The notes under the pieces were generated by a model. It saw nothing but the letters and a program-made list of their open reading frames with translations. It was not told the DNA's origin and made no database searches. This document shows positions 8,309-17,151 of a stretch of 64,000 nt of DNA, one piece after another. Positions within the stretch are counted from its first letter, which is position 1, and each line of letters starts with the position of its first letter. The stretch comes from Bifidobacterium reuteri DSM 23975 (GTDB lineage: Bacteria; Actinomycetota; Actinomycetes; Actinomycetales; Bifidobacteriaceae): assembly GCF_000741695.1 (NCBI RefSeq), contig NZ_JGZK01000004.1, forward strand, positions 144,375-208,374. Reading direction: 5' to 3'. A program made the position numbers and the translations under genes.

Positions 8309-8358
8309 AGTGCCGGCCAGGAATCGTGCGCGATCAACCGAAAGCCGCGCACCGTCGG

Positions 8359-9639
8359 TCAGCGTGTGGTGCCGTATGACTTGAAGAAGATGCTGAGCAA
8401 TGCCACATACGCCACGCCGACAGTCATGACGAGGATCGCGCCGAGCTGCATACCCATGGCGTCGGAGGCCAGACCCATCAGCGGCGGGAAGATGGCGCCG
8501 CCGATCAAGCCGATCATCATCAGGCCGGAAACCTCGTTCTGCCGTTCCGGCAGATGCAACAGACCGGTGGTGAGCATGATGGAGAACACGTTCGCGTTGC
8601 CCATGCCCACGAAAGCCAGGCCGGCATATGCAAGCCAAACCGGCATGCCATCGAATCCGGCGAACAGGATGAAGCACAACGAGGAAAGCGCCATCAGAGC
8701 ACCGCAGCCGCGCAGGATCTGCTTACGGGTGAACTTCTGCAGCAACACGGAACCGGACAGGCAGCTCAACGTGCGGAACGCGAAGTAGACGCTGGTGGCG
8801 CCACCCGCCACCTCGATGCCCATGGATGAATGCTCCATGAGAATCTTCGGTGCGGTTGCGTTGATGCCGACGTCGACGCCCACATGGCACACGATTCCGA
8901 GGAAGCACAGCAGGATCACGGGGTTCCTGAGCAGCGCGAAACAGCTGAGCATGCTGGTTCTGCCGGTATCCGGCGCGTTCTCCTTGATATCGTCGAAGGC
9001 GAGCATCACGAACGCGAGAATCGCGCACACCAGATAGATCGGGTAGAGCAGCCACCATTTGCCGAACATGGTGGCGGCCCACCCAGCGATCAGCGGTGCG
9101 ATGAAGGAGGCGATGGCCTTGACGAACTGCCCGAAGGTGAGCATGCCGGCAAGCTTCTCGTCATGCGCGAGGTTGCCGACGAGAGGGTTGAGCGAGACCT
9201 GCATGAAGGTGTTGCCGATGCCCAGCAGGCAGAATGAGCCGATGACGAACACCAGCTGCACGATCGGCACCGGAATGAGATAGCCGATGATCGGCAGCAG
9301 GCAGCCGGCTGCGGTGATGGCGATGGCCACCAGCACGGTCATACGTCGGCCGATGCGGTTCATCAGCATGCCGGCAGGCACGGAAAGCACCAGGAACCAG
9401 AAGAAGGTCATGGTGGTGAAGATGTTGCTGACCGAATCGGACAGGCCGAAATCAGTCTGCACATAGTTGGAGGCCGTGCCGACAAGGTCCACGAAGCCCA
9501 TCACGAAGAAGGACATCATGACTGGCACAAGGACCGAGAATGGGGCGTTGCCGAGTTTGTCGGGTGCCGGGCCCTGAGAGATGGCGCTCTGGGATGCCGT
9601 ATTCTGAGGCATGTTCTGGGGCGCAGAGGAGGAGGCCAA
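8359..9639 (-). CDS. MFS sugar permease, FucP/FHS-like
   Basis: 426 residues with 12 predicted membrane segments. The start is a TTG at 9637-9639 with CGGAGT about 6 nt upstream; a later in-frame ATG lacks a ribosome site. Features of the fucose-galactose-glucose:H+ symporter branch are the LNPLVGNLA motif after helix 4, the MNRIGRRM loop 2-3 and the GMGNANVFSIML stretch in helix 10. It probably imports a hexose or related sugar with protons. It is a single-gene unit, with terminators on both sides. Substrate cannot be read from sequence. Confidence 0.75.
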   Translation of the reverse strand: MASSSAPQNMPQNTASQSAISQGPAPDKLGNAPFSVLVPVMMSFFVMGFVDLVGTASNYVQTDFGLSDSVSNIFTTMTFFWFLVLSVPAGMLMNRIGRRMTVLVAIAITAAGCLLPIIGYLIPVPIVQLVFVIGSFCLLGIGNTFMQVSLNPLVGNLAHDEKLAGMLTFGQFVKAIASFIAPLIAGWAATMFGKWWLLYPIYLVCAILAFVMLAFDDIKENAPDTGRTSMLSCFALLRNPVILLCFLGIVCHVGVDVGINATAPKILMEHSSMGIEVAGGATSVYFAFRTLSCLSGSVLLQKFTRKQILRGCGALMALSSLCFILFAGFDGMPVWLAYAGLAFVGMGNANVFSIMLTTGLLHLPERQNEVSGLMMIGLIGGAIFPPLMGLASDAMGMQLGAILVMTVGVAYVALLSIFFKSYGTTR

Positions 9640-9840
9640 TTGTTACTCCGTTCTTGGTTTTCTGGTTGCCATATCCGCGAGAACAGACACGATATGCTGC
9701 TTCGTGGCCGGTAACGCCTCCCCAAAGGAGTAACGCCCTTAACAAATTATCGATGGTATCGCCCCGCCCGGTTGAGACACGCCGTCGTCGCCGCTCCAGA
9801 GGAACCGAGAACCCCGAGACGATCAATATACAACGAACAA

Positions 9841-9888
9841 CGGCTCCGGCTCCTTCCGCCCTACGGAGAGCGGAAGGAGCCGGAGCCG
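9841..9888 (-). terminator. Terminator of lysS
   Basis: A perfect 18-bp GC-rich stem (CGGCTCCGGCTCCTTCCG and its complement) with a 12-nt loop, beginning about 37 nt beyond the lysS stop. Confidence 0.8.
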
Positions 9889-9925
9889 CAATACATTGCG
9901 ATCAGACAATCAGGAGATCAGTTCA

Positions 9926-11608
9926 TCAGGCCACCAGCGGCTTGACCAGCGGGAAGGTGATGGTCTCGCGGATCGTGGCGCCGGTCAACGCGATGAGCAG
10001 TCGGTCGATGCCCATGCCCATGCCGCCTGCCGGAGGCATGCCCACGCCGAGCGCCTCAAGGAAGTCCTCATCGATATCGCAGGCCTCCTCGTCACCGGCG
10101 AGCGCATCCTTGGCCTGGGCCACGAAACGCTCACGCTGCACGACCGGATCGTTGAGCTCGGAATAGCCGGTGGCCAGCTCGAAGCCGCGCACGTAGAGAT
10201 CCCACTTTTCGACCACGCCGGGCTTGGTGCGATGACCCTTGACGAGCGGGGAGGTCTCCACCGGGAAGTCGCGCACGAAGGTGGGCTCGTAGAGCTTGTC
10301 CTCGTAGAAGTGCTCCCACAGGTGCTCAACAAGCTTGCCGTGGTTCTCGACCTCGTCGCGTTCGACGCCGAGCTTGTCGGCGATCTCGCCGAGGTGCTCG
10401 ACGGAGGTGCCGGGATGCTCGGGGCCGCCGTTCGGCACGATCTCCTCGCCGAGCGCCTCGGACAGGGAATCGTACATGCTGATGGTCTTCCATTCTCCGC
10501 CGAAGTCGTATTCGGTGCCGTCGAGCAACGTAACCTTGTGGGAGCCGTAGACATCCATAGCAGTCTTCTGCACGAGCTCCTTGACCAGCTGGCCGATGGA
10601 GTCATAAGTGCCATACGCCTGATATGCCTCGACCATCGTGAACTCGGGGGCGTGGGTGGCGTCGACACCCTCGTTGCGGAAGTCGCGGTTGATCTCGAAC
10701 ACGCGGTCGATGCCGCCGACGAGGCAGCGCTTGAGGAACAGTTCCGGAGCGATGCGCAGGTACAGGTCAAGGTCGAAGGCGTTCATGTGCGTGGTGAACG
10801 GGCGTGCCGCCGCGCCGCCGTGCAGCGTCTGCAGCATCGGGGTCTCGACCTCGAGGAAGTCATGGCTGGCGAACGTGTGGCGCAGGGAGGCCACGGCCTT
10901 GGAGCGGTTGCGCACCATGTTGCGGGTCTTCTCGTCCGCGATCATCGCGATGTACGGCTTGCGGGTGCGCGTGTCCTCGTTGAGGTCCTTGTGCAGGGCC
11001 GGCAGCGGCTGCAACGCCTTGGACGCGATGGCCCATTCGGTGGCGAAGACCGAGAGCTCGCCGGTCTTGGAGGCGATCACGCGACCCTTCAGGTACAGAT
11101 GGTCGCCAAGGTCCACCAGCTGCTTGAACTGCTTCAGGGAATCGGCACCGATCTCCTTCTTGGAGATCATGCCCTGGATCTTGGTGCCGTCGCCGGCAGC
11201 CAGCTGAACGAAGCACAGTCCGCCGGCGTTGCGCAGGAAGAGCACACGGCCGGCGATGCCCACCATGTCCTCGGTCTCCTGACCGGCCTCGAGCTTGCCG
11301 TCATACTTGGCGCGCACGGCCTCGATGGTGGTGGTCACGTCCAGATGCACCGGGTACGGGGCGATGCCGGCGTCCAGCATCATGGCGCGCTTGGCCACGC
11401 GCATCTGCACCTGCTCCGGGTGCGCCAGCGGACCGAACTCCTTATTACTGGGGTCCACGGCTTCGTCCAGCGTGGCGCCGGACTTGATCTTCTCAGTGAT
11501 GGTGGCGTCCTGTTTGAGCAGCATTTCCGCACGTTCGACAGTGCTCATCTGCGGGACGGCCGGGGTTTCATTCTCGCTTTTTTCGGTGTTTTCAACAACT
11601 TCAGCCAT
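9926..11608 (-). CDS. lysS: Lysyl-tRNA synthetase, class II
   Basis: 560 residues. It charges tRNA-Lys in the cytosol. The N-terminal extension (about 60 residues) precedes the OB-fold anticodon-binding domain (VGIAGRVLFLRNAGGLCFVQ). The catalytic domain shows motif 2 (FEINRDFRNEGVDATHAPEF) and motif 3 (GMGMGIDRLLIALTG). Length is at the long end for the family, which fits actinobacterial forms. It is a single gene closed by a strong terminator and lies head-to-head with tRNA-Pro. Confidence 0.95.
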   Translation of the reverse strand: MAEVVENTEKSENETPAVPQMSTVERAEMLLKQDATITEKIKSGATLDEAVDPSNKEFGPLAHPEQVQMRVAKRAMMLDAGIAPYPVHLDVTTTIEAVRAKYDGKLEAGQETEDMVGIAGRVLFLRNAGGLCFVQLAAGDGTKIQGMISKKEIGADSLKQFKQLVDLGDHLYLKGRVIASKTGELSVFATEWAIASKALQPLPALHKDLNEDTRTRKPYIAMIADEKTRNMVRNRSKAVASLRHTFASHDFLEVETPMLQTLHGGAAARPFTTHMNAFDLDLYLRIAPELFLKRCLVGGIDRVFEINRDFRNEGVDATHAPEFTMVEAYQAYGTYDSIGQLVKELVQKTAMDVYGSHKVTLLDGTEYDFGGEWKTISMYDSLSEALGEEIVPNGGPEHPGTSVEHLGEIADKLGVERDEVENHGKLVEHLWEHFYEDKLYEPTFVRDFPVETSPLVKGHRTKPGVVEKWDLYVRGFELATGYSELNDPVVQRERFVAQAKDALAGDEEACDIDEDFLEALGVGMPPAGGMGMGIDRLLIALTGATIRETITFPLVKPLVA

Positions 11609-11722
11609 GATTCATCAGTGTACGCAAGACCGGCGATTAACGTTTTCCGGCCGAACAATGCCGCGACACGCCGGCATTTGCGCTCCGCCAAGAACACTGT
11701 AGTATTTACGTCTGTTGTCAAA

Positions 11723-11796
<74 letters not shown>

Positions 11797-11805
11797 CAAC
11801 TCGGA

Positions 11806-11838
11806 AGGAACCACTGGAATTCCAGTGGTTCCTTTTTT
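11806..11838 (+). terminator. Terminator of tRNA-Pro
   Basis: A 12-bp stem (AGGAACCACTGG / CCAGTGGTTCCT) with an AATT loop, followed directly by a T-run, 9 nt after the tRNA. Confidence 0.9.
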
Positions 11839-11984
11839 ATTGTTCACGACCGATTCCGGTGCACCCACAGCGGTACAATTCCCGCCGGCATCAATAGGCA
11901 TGGCTGACAATCGCCATATACATACATCGATGCACGAAGAGACACCGGACAGACTACACAGACAAACAGAGGGAATCTGACAGC

Positions 11985-13172
11985 ATGAAGAAAAGCTTGC
12001 TGGCGCTCGCTTCAGGCGCTTTCATTCTCGGCGCTGCCGAATTCGTGATGATGGGCATCCTGCCGCAGGCGGCCGAAGCCACGCACGTCTCCATCCCCAC
12101 CGCAGGCAATTACATCTCCGCCTATGCCATCGGCGTGTGCATCGGCACACTGATTCTGGTCTTCGGCCGCAAGGTGCCGCCGCGCAATCTGATCGTGCTG
12201 TTCATGGTGATCGCGCTGGTAGGCAACACGATGTCCGCGTTCGCGCCAAATGCCGCCGTGCTCATCGTCGCGCGGTTCATCTCCGGGCTGCCGCATGGCG
12301 CGTTCTTCGGCACAGCCACGCTCATCGCCAAGACCTTGGCCGACAAGGGCAAGGAGGCACAGGCCGTATCCGTGATGGTGACCGGTCAGACCGTGGCCAA
12401 CATGCTGGGCGTACCGGCGGGTACGCTGCTGGCCGAATACCTCAACTGGCGTCTGGCCTTCGGCGTGCTCGCCGCATGGGCCGCCATGACCATCGTGCTC
12501 ACCGTGACCATGATTCCGTATGTGGCTCCGATCAAGGACGCCGGCATCGCCGGACAGTTCCGGTTCCTGACCCGCCGTGGGCCATGGGTGATCCTGGCCG
12601 CCGTGTTCACCGGCAATGCCGGCGTGTTCTGCTGGTGGAGCTACGTCTCCCCTTGGCTGCAGAAGACCGGAGGATGGTCTTCCGCGCTGGTGCCCGTGAT
12701 GATGATGCTGGCAGGGTTCGGCATGGTGGTCGGCGGCCTCATCGGCGGTCGCATCACGGATCGTTGGCGCCACGCCGGCACAGCCGCCCTCGGACAGGCA
12801 ATCTCCGGTATCGGACTGCTCATGGTACTGCTGCTGCCCGGCAATCACGTCACCACCGCGCTGCTGACGTTCTGGATTGCATTCGGGCTGTTCTTCATTT
12901 CCGCGCCGCAGCAGCTGCTGATGACCGAGGCCGGACAAGGCGGCGGCGAACTGATCGCCGGCGCCGCCGTGCAGGTCGCTTTCAACTTCGGCAATGCCGT
13001 AGGCTCCATCATCGGCGGGGCCATGCTCACCACCTTCTCGATGAACTACCGTTTCACCGGCTTGGGCGGGCTGCCGCTGGCTGTGTTGTCCGTGGGACTG
13101 TTGGCGTTCTACTCGTGGCGTTGCGAGACGGACACCGAGGCCGCACATCGTCTGCGCGAGATCAAGGTGTGA
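11985..13172 (+). CDS. MFS efflux permease, AraJ/DHA1-like
   Basis: 395 residues, 12 hydrophobic segments. The opening (ASGAFILGAAEFVMMGILP) and the motif GLPHGAFFGTATLIAKTLA are typical of the AraJ/YdhP/NepI branch of drug:H+ antiporter-1 proteins. These export small molecules such as arabinose-like sugars, purines or drugs. It appears to be a single-gene unit, with about 150 nt of non-coding DNA upstream. No substrate evidence is visible in the neighbourhood; the next gene is a surface phosphatase. Confidence 0.75.
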   Translation: MKKSLLALASGAFILGAAEFVMMGILPQAAEATHVSIPTAGNYISAYAIGVCIGTLILVFGRKVPPRNLIVLFMVIALVGNTMSAFAPNAAVLIVARFISGLPHGAFFGTATLIAKTLADKGKEAQAVSVMVTGQTVANMLGVPAGTLLAEYLNWRLAFGVLAAWAAMTIVLTVTMIPYVAPIKDAGIAGQFRFLTRRGPWVILAAVFTGNAGVFCWWSYVSPWLQKTGGWSSALVPVMMMLAGFGMVVGGLIGGRITDRWRHAGTAALGQAISGIGLLMVLLLPGNHVTTALLTFWIAFGLFFISAPQQLLMTEAGQGGGELIAGAAVQVAFNFGNAVGSIIGGAMLTTFSMNYRFTGLGGLPLAVLSVGLLAFYSWRCETDTEAAHRLREIKV

Positions 13173-13302
13173 TATTGGCCTCTTCCGGCTGAAGTTCATC
13201 TGCGGTTTGCTTTCATTGCGCGCGTATTCCACCTTGCCTTCCTAGGTTCCTTGTCTGGGAAGGCATTTTCCTTATGAATGCCTCACAGAGGAAGGGAATA
13301 CA

Positions 13303-16300
13303 GTGAAACCCATCAGGTTCACGGCGAGAATGATCGCCGCGCTCGTCGCCGCAGCGACGCTGTCCAGCGTCGCGATTGCGACCACGACCGCTTCCGCAAA
13401 TGAATCCGCTCCATCGCAGCCATCGGCTGGCGTCAGCGGCATCGCCGCCGGCGGTGCCACGGATGCATTCGACGAGACCAGGTACGCGACCACATCCGAA
13501 GGCCGTTATGATGCCGAAACCGACGCGAATGACGCCTCCGGCTATGCAGCGGCCCCGCAGGCACGTGCCGCCAAGCCGAATCTCGTGCAACTGCTCGGCG
13601 AGTATGACAGCTACTGGCAGCCGGCCACCGAAACCGCTGGCGGCAAGGTGCTGAATCAGACGGTGCTCGACCACGATGACGCGTACATCCAGCAGATCAA
13701 CAACGCCGCAGCCGAAGGCGGCGACGGCACCACCGCGACCGCCCAGCAGCAGCGCGCCCTGGTGGATGCGGACATGAGCGCCGCCGAAACCCTGCCGGAC
13801 TCCCTCGGCCCGGTGCTTGGCGGATACTTCTCCGCTGGTCTGGCCGATGGCAGCCTGAAGAAGGTCTCGGACATATTCAAGTACGACACTATCTCCACAT
13901 CCACCGCCAAGAAGCACTTCCAGCATCCACGTCCGTTCGAGGACCGCACCAACGGCGGCAAGAACGAGATCACGAACATCAACGGGAACATCAAGCGCGT
14001 GCCGGATTGGACCGATGCCCAGGGCAATACGCATTCCGCCGAATATGACGGATTGGCCGGCTCCGGCTCCTTCCCGTCCGGGCACACCACCGGCGCCTAC
14101 TCCTGGGGCGTGGCTCTGGCCGGCATGCTTCCGCAGCTCGCGCCTGAGATCCTGACCCGTACCTCCGAGGCGGGCAACAACCGCATCGTGCTCGGCGTGC
14201 ACTACCCGCTCGACATCATGGGCGGCCGCATCGACGGCGAGGTGGCGAATGGTTACTACTGGAGCACCTACTACGACAAGTACGTCAAGCCCGCATCCGA
14301 CCAGCTGCAGTCCTACTTGGCCGCCAAATGTGTGGCGGACGGCCACGCCACCAAGCAGGACTCCGATTACGCGACCGTGACCGAGTGCGTGAACAACCTC
14401 GGCGCGAACGCCTCCAACGGATACCAGAACGCTTTCGTGGACGCCGTGAGCAAGGAGCCGGTCACCGACCGCGCCTCGGCATTGCGCGTCTACACGAACC
14501 GTCTGACCTACGGCTTCGACAAGACCACCGCCGGTACCGAATTCACCGCCCCTGAGGGTTCCGCCGACCTGCTGAAGATCGCCTACCCGAAGCTGCACCG
14601 CGACCAGCGCGAGGCCATCCTCGCCAAGACCGCGATCGATGGCGGATACCCGCTCGACTCCTCTTCCGCCGGCTGGCAGCGCATCAACCTGGCCGCCGCT
14701 CTGAGCGCTACCGTGACCCTTGACGAGAACGGTGACGTGGTCAAGGTCGAGCCCGGCGCAGCCACCCCGTCGGTGATCGGTGAGGAATACGCCGACAACG
14801 GCAACCACCCGGATTCCGACAACAACGGCTCCACCAAGCCTGACCAGCCCGGTAAGGACGCCAAGCAGGTGACGGTGTTCGACATCACCGATTTCCATGG
14901 CCACATCGAGACCGGCCAGTGGATGGAAGCTGCCTACCAGAAGCTCGCCGTCCAGCACAACCCCGGCAACAGCGTGTTCGTCTCCAGCGGCGACCTTGTA
15001 GGCGCATCCCCGTTCGAGTCCTCCTACTTCCAGGACACCCCGACCCTGAACATGGCGAAAGCCTGGGGCCTGAGCGTGAGCGCCTTGGGCAACCATGAGC
15101 TCGACAAGGGCACTGCGGACTTCAACAACCGCATCGCCGACCCGCAGTACGGCATCGACTGGGTGGCCGCCAACATCTCCGGCGGCGCGCTCACATCCGA
15201 TCGTCTCAAGCCGTACACCATCAAGACCGTCAACGGCAAGAAGGTCGCCTTCGTGGGCGCCATCACGTCCGATCTGAAGAATGTGGTCTCCCCCAGCGTG
15301 ATGCAGGGCGTCACGGTGACCAATCCGGTCCAGGCCGTGAACAAGGTCGCCGACCAGCTGTCCGATGGCGATGAGTCCAACGGCGAGGCCGACGCGGTCG
15401 TAGCCCTGATCCACGAGGACGGCGAAACCATCGCCTCCGACGGCGAAGGCCTCAACGCGAATGTCGATCTGGTCTACGGCGGCCACAGCCACCGTAACGA
15501 GTACGGCACCACCACCAAGTCCGGCGCCCCGATCATCGAGGCCGGCAAGTACGGTCAGGACGCCGCCGCCCAGGACCTCTACATCGAGGGCACAGGCAAG
15601 AACGCCAAGGTCACCGTGCAGAACGCCTCCCAGTATGACGTCACATTCGTGACCAACAAGGACGGCACCGCTCCGTCCAAAGGCTTCGAAGGCGATGACA
15701 ACGGCCCGGCCGCCAAGGTCTACAAGCAGGCGCAGGCGGATTCCGCCGAAGCCGGCAAGAAGGTCGTCGGCACCATCGACAAGTCCGCGAACTTCGCCAA
15801 GGGCGACTGGAGCGCCGAGACCCAGCTCGGTACCCTGAACGCCGACGCCGCGCTCGAGTCCGCCAAGAAGACGTCCGTGGGTGCGAAGGCCTCCATCGGC
15901 TTCATCAACCCCGGCGGGCTGCGTACCGACAACCTCGACCTTGACGGCGACAAGCAGATCACCGTCAAAGAGGCGTACAGCATGCTGCCGTTCGGCAACG
16001 ACAACAGTGTGGTCACCCTCACCGGCAAGCAGCTCAAGGACGTCCTCGCCCAGCAGTGGCAGATCAAGGACGGCAAGTCCAACGTGGTCCGTCTGGGTAT
16101 CTCCTCGAACGTGACCTTCGTCTACACCTTGGCCGCGGACGCCAACACCAAGGCTCCGGTCGCCACCGTGACCGACGTGTTCGTCGACGGCAAGCAGGTG
16201 AAGGACGACGACGCGGTGACGGTCGCCGGCAACTCCTTCCTGCTGGCCGGCGGCGACGGCTTCACCGGATTCACCGCGCAGGGCCAGCCGCAGCTGACCG

Positions 16301-16890
16301 GCACGGTCGACGTCGACGGTCTGATTGATTACCTTGGCTCCCACAAGGACGTCAAGGGCGACACCTCCCCCGCAGGCATCGAGCTCAAGAGCTCCTCGGT
16401 TGACGGCAACAAGGTGTCCGTGGCCTTCGACCTGCCGGTCTACGCGAACGCCCCGAAGCCTCTGGCTCTTGGCCTCTACGTCAACGGTGTCGACTTCGGA
16501 GTGACCAAGCTCGGCGAAGCCAAGCCTTCCGAGTTCACCGTGACCAAGACGCTGAGCGCCGATGAAGCCAAGACGTTCGGCAGCTCCGTCTCCACCGTCA
16601 ACCCGCAGCTGCTCTACACGGACGCCGAGATCGCGGATGCCGAAAAGGCTCACTCCAACGGTTCCGGCGAACAGGGTGGAAACAACAACCAAAGCGGAAA
16701 CAACAACCAAAGCGGAAACAACAACCAAAGCGGAAACAAGCCCAACGCCGACAAGAAGCCGACGGCCAAGCCGAACAAGGCCGATCTGCCGGGAACCGGT
16801 GCCTCCGTCGCCGGAATCGTCGCCGCAGTCATCCTGCTCGCTGCAGCCGGTGGCGCGACCATCGCGCTGCGCCGTCGCCAGCAGCGCTGA
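13303..16890 (+). CDS. Wall-anchored fusion of PAP2 acid phosphatase and 5'-nucleotidase
   Basis: 1195 residues; GTG start with AGAGGAAGGGA about 8 nt upstream. A signal peptide (residues 1-35) is followed by a class A acid phosphatase/PAP2 domain with all three motifs: KKHFQHPRP (about 203-211), SFPSGHTT (about 256) and NRIVLGVHYPLD (about 291-302). A metallophosphoesterase domain starts near 523 (FDITDFHGH, GNHELDKG near 596, GGHSHRNE near 726). The 5'-nucleotidase C-terminal domain follows (FINPGGLRTDN near 867). A GNNNQS tandem linker, LPGTG near 1162, a hydrophobic helix and RRRQQR form a sortase signal. It probably strips phosphate from extracellular nucleotides and phosphoesters so that phosphate and nucleosides can be salvaged. 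Confidence 0.88.
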   Translation: MKPIRFTARMIAALVAAATLSSVAIATTTASANESAPSQPSAGVSGIAAGGATDAFDETRYATTSEGRYDAETDANDASGYAAAPQARAAKPNLVQLLGEYDSYWQPATETAGGKVLNQTVLDHDDAYIQQINNAAAEGGDGTTATAQQQRALVDADMSAAETLPDSLGPVLGGYFSAGLADGSLKKVSDIFKYDTISTSTAKKHFQHPRPFEDRTNGGKNEITNINGNIKRVPDWTDAQGNTHSAEYDGLAGSGSFPSGHTTGAYSWGVALAGMLPQLAPEILTRTSEAGNNRIVLGVHYPLDIMGGRIDGEVANGYYWSTYYDKYVKPASDQLQSYLAAKCVADGHATKQDSDYATVTECVNNLGANASNGYQNAFVDAVSKEPVTDRASALRVYTNRLTYGFDKTTAGTEFTAPEGSADLLKIAYPKLHRDQREAILAKTAIDGGYPLDSSSAGWQRINLAAALSATVTLDENGDVVKVEPGAATPSVIGEEYADNGNHPDSDNNGSTKPDQPGKDAKQVTVFDITDFHGHIETGQWMEAAYQKLAVQHNPGNSVFVSSGDLVGASPFESSYFQDTPTLNMAKAWGLSVSALGNHELDKGTADFNNRIADPQYGIDWVAANISGGALTSDRLKPYTIKTVNGKKVAFVGAITSDLKNVVSPSVMQGVTVTNPVQAVNKVADQLSDGDESNGEADAVVALIHEDGETIASDGEGLNANVDLVYGGHSHRNEYGTTTKSGAPIIEAGKYGQDAAAQDLYIEGTGKNAKVTVQNASQYDVTFVTNKDGTAPSKGFEGDDNGPAAKVYKQAQADSAEAGKKVVGTIDKSANFAKGDWSAETQLGTLNADAALESAKKTSVGAKASIGFINPGGLRTDNLDLDGDKQITVKEAYSMLPFGNDNSVVTLTGKQLKDVLAQQWQIKDGKSNVVRLGISSNVTFVYTLAADANTKAPVATVTDVFVDGKQVKDDDAVTVAGNSFLLAGGDGFTGFTAQGQPQLTGTVDVDGLIDYLGSHKDVKGDTSPAGIELKSSSVDGNKVSVAFDLPVYANAPKPLALGLYVNGVDFGVTKLGEAKPSEFTVTKTLSADEAKTFGSSVSTVNPQLLYTDAEIADAEKAHSNGSGEQGGNNNQSGNNNQSGNNNQSGNKPNADKKPTAKPNKADLPGTGASVAGIVAAVILLAAAGGATIALRRRQQR
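16678..16731 (+). repeat. Three 18-bp in-frame repeats (GNNNQS linker)
   Basis: Three identical copies of GGAAACAACAACCAAAGC encode a flexible wall-spanning linker just before the LPGTG signal. Identical copies suggest copy number may vary between strains. Confidence 0.9.
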
Positions 16891-16945
16891 ACGATTGCCC
16901 GACGACTGTACAGGCACGGCAATAACCGATAACTGAATACCGAGG

Positions 16946-16979
16946 AAAAGCCCCGCACGCTACGGCATGCGGGGCTTTT
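16946..16979 (+). terminator. Terminator of the phosphatase/nucleotidase gene
   Basis: A 12-bp stem (AAAAGCCCCGCA / TGCGGGGCTTTT) with a 10-nt loop and T-tract. Confidence 0.9.
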
Positions 16980-17151
16980 CCATGCCCGCCGAATCTATCT
17001 CCATTGGCTCCGACGATAGGAGCAACGGCAAGCCTGCCTGCGCCGGCAGTCGACGCACACTGTAACGACACTCACACAGTCACCCGAGAATCCACACCCA
17101 GTACGCTGGAACCTATCGATGACCGATATCTCAACGACGAAGGGATTGCAC

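Noticed and set aside
12012..13232. A 406-codon minus-strand frame opposite the AraJ-like transporter
   Set aside because: The plus strand encodes a clear 12-helix MFS protein; the minus frame is His/Gln/Asp-rich shadow.
13213..16917. A 1234-codon open frame on the minus strand opposite the phosphatase/nucleotidase gene
   Set aside because: It mirrors a gene with complete catalytic motifs; its own translation is low-complexity Val/Gly/Arg with no domain. It arises from GC-rich codon usage.
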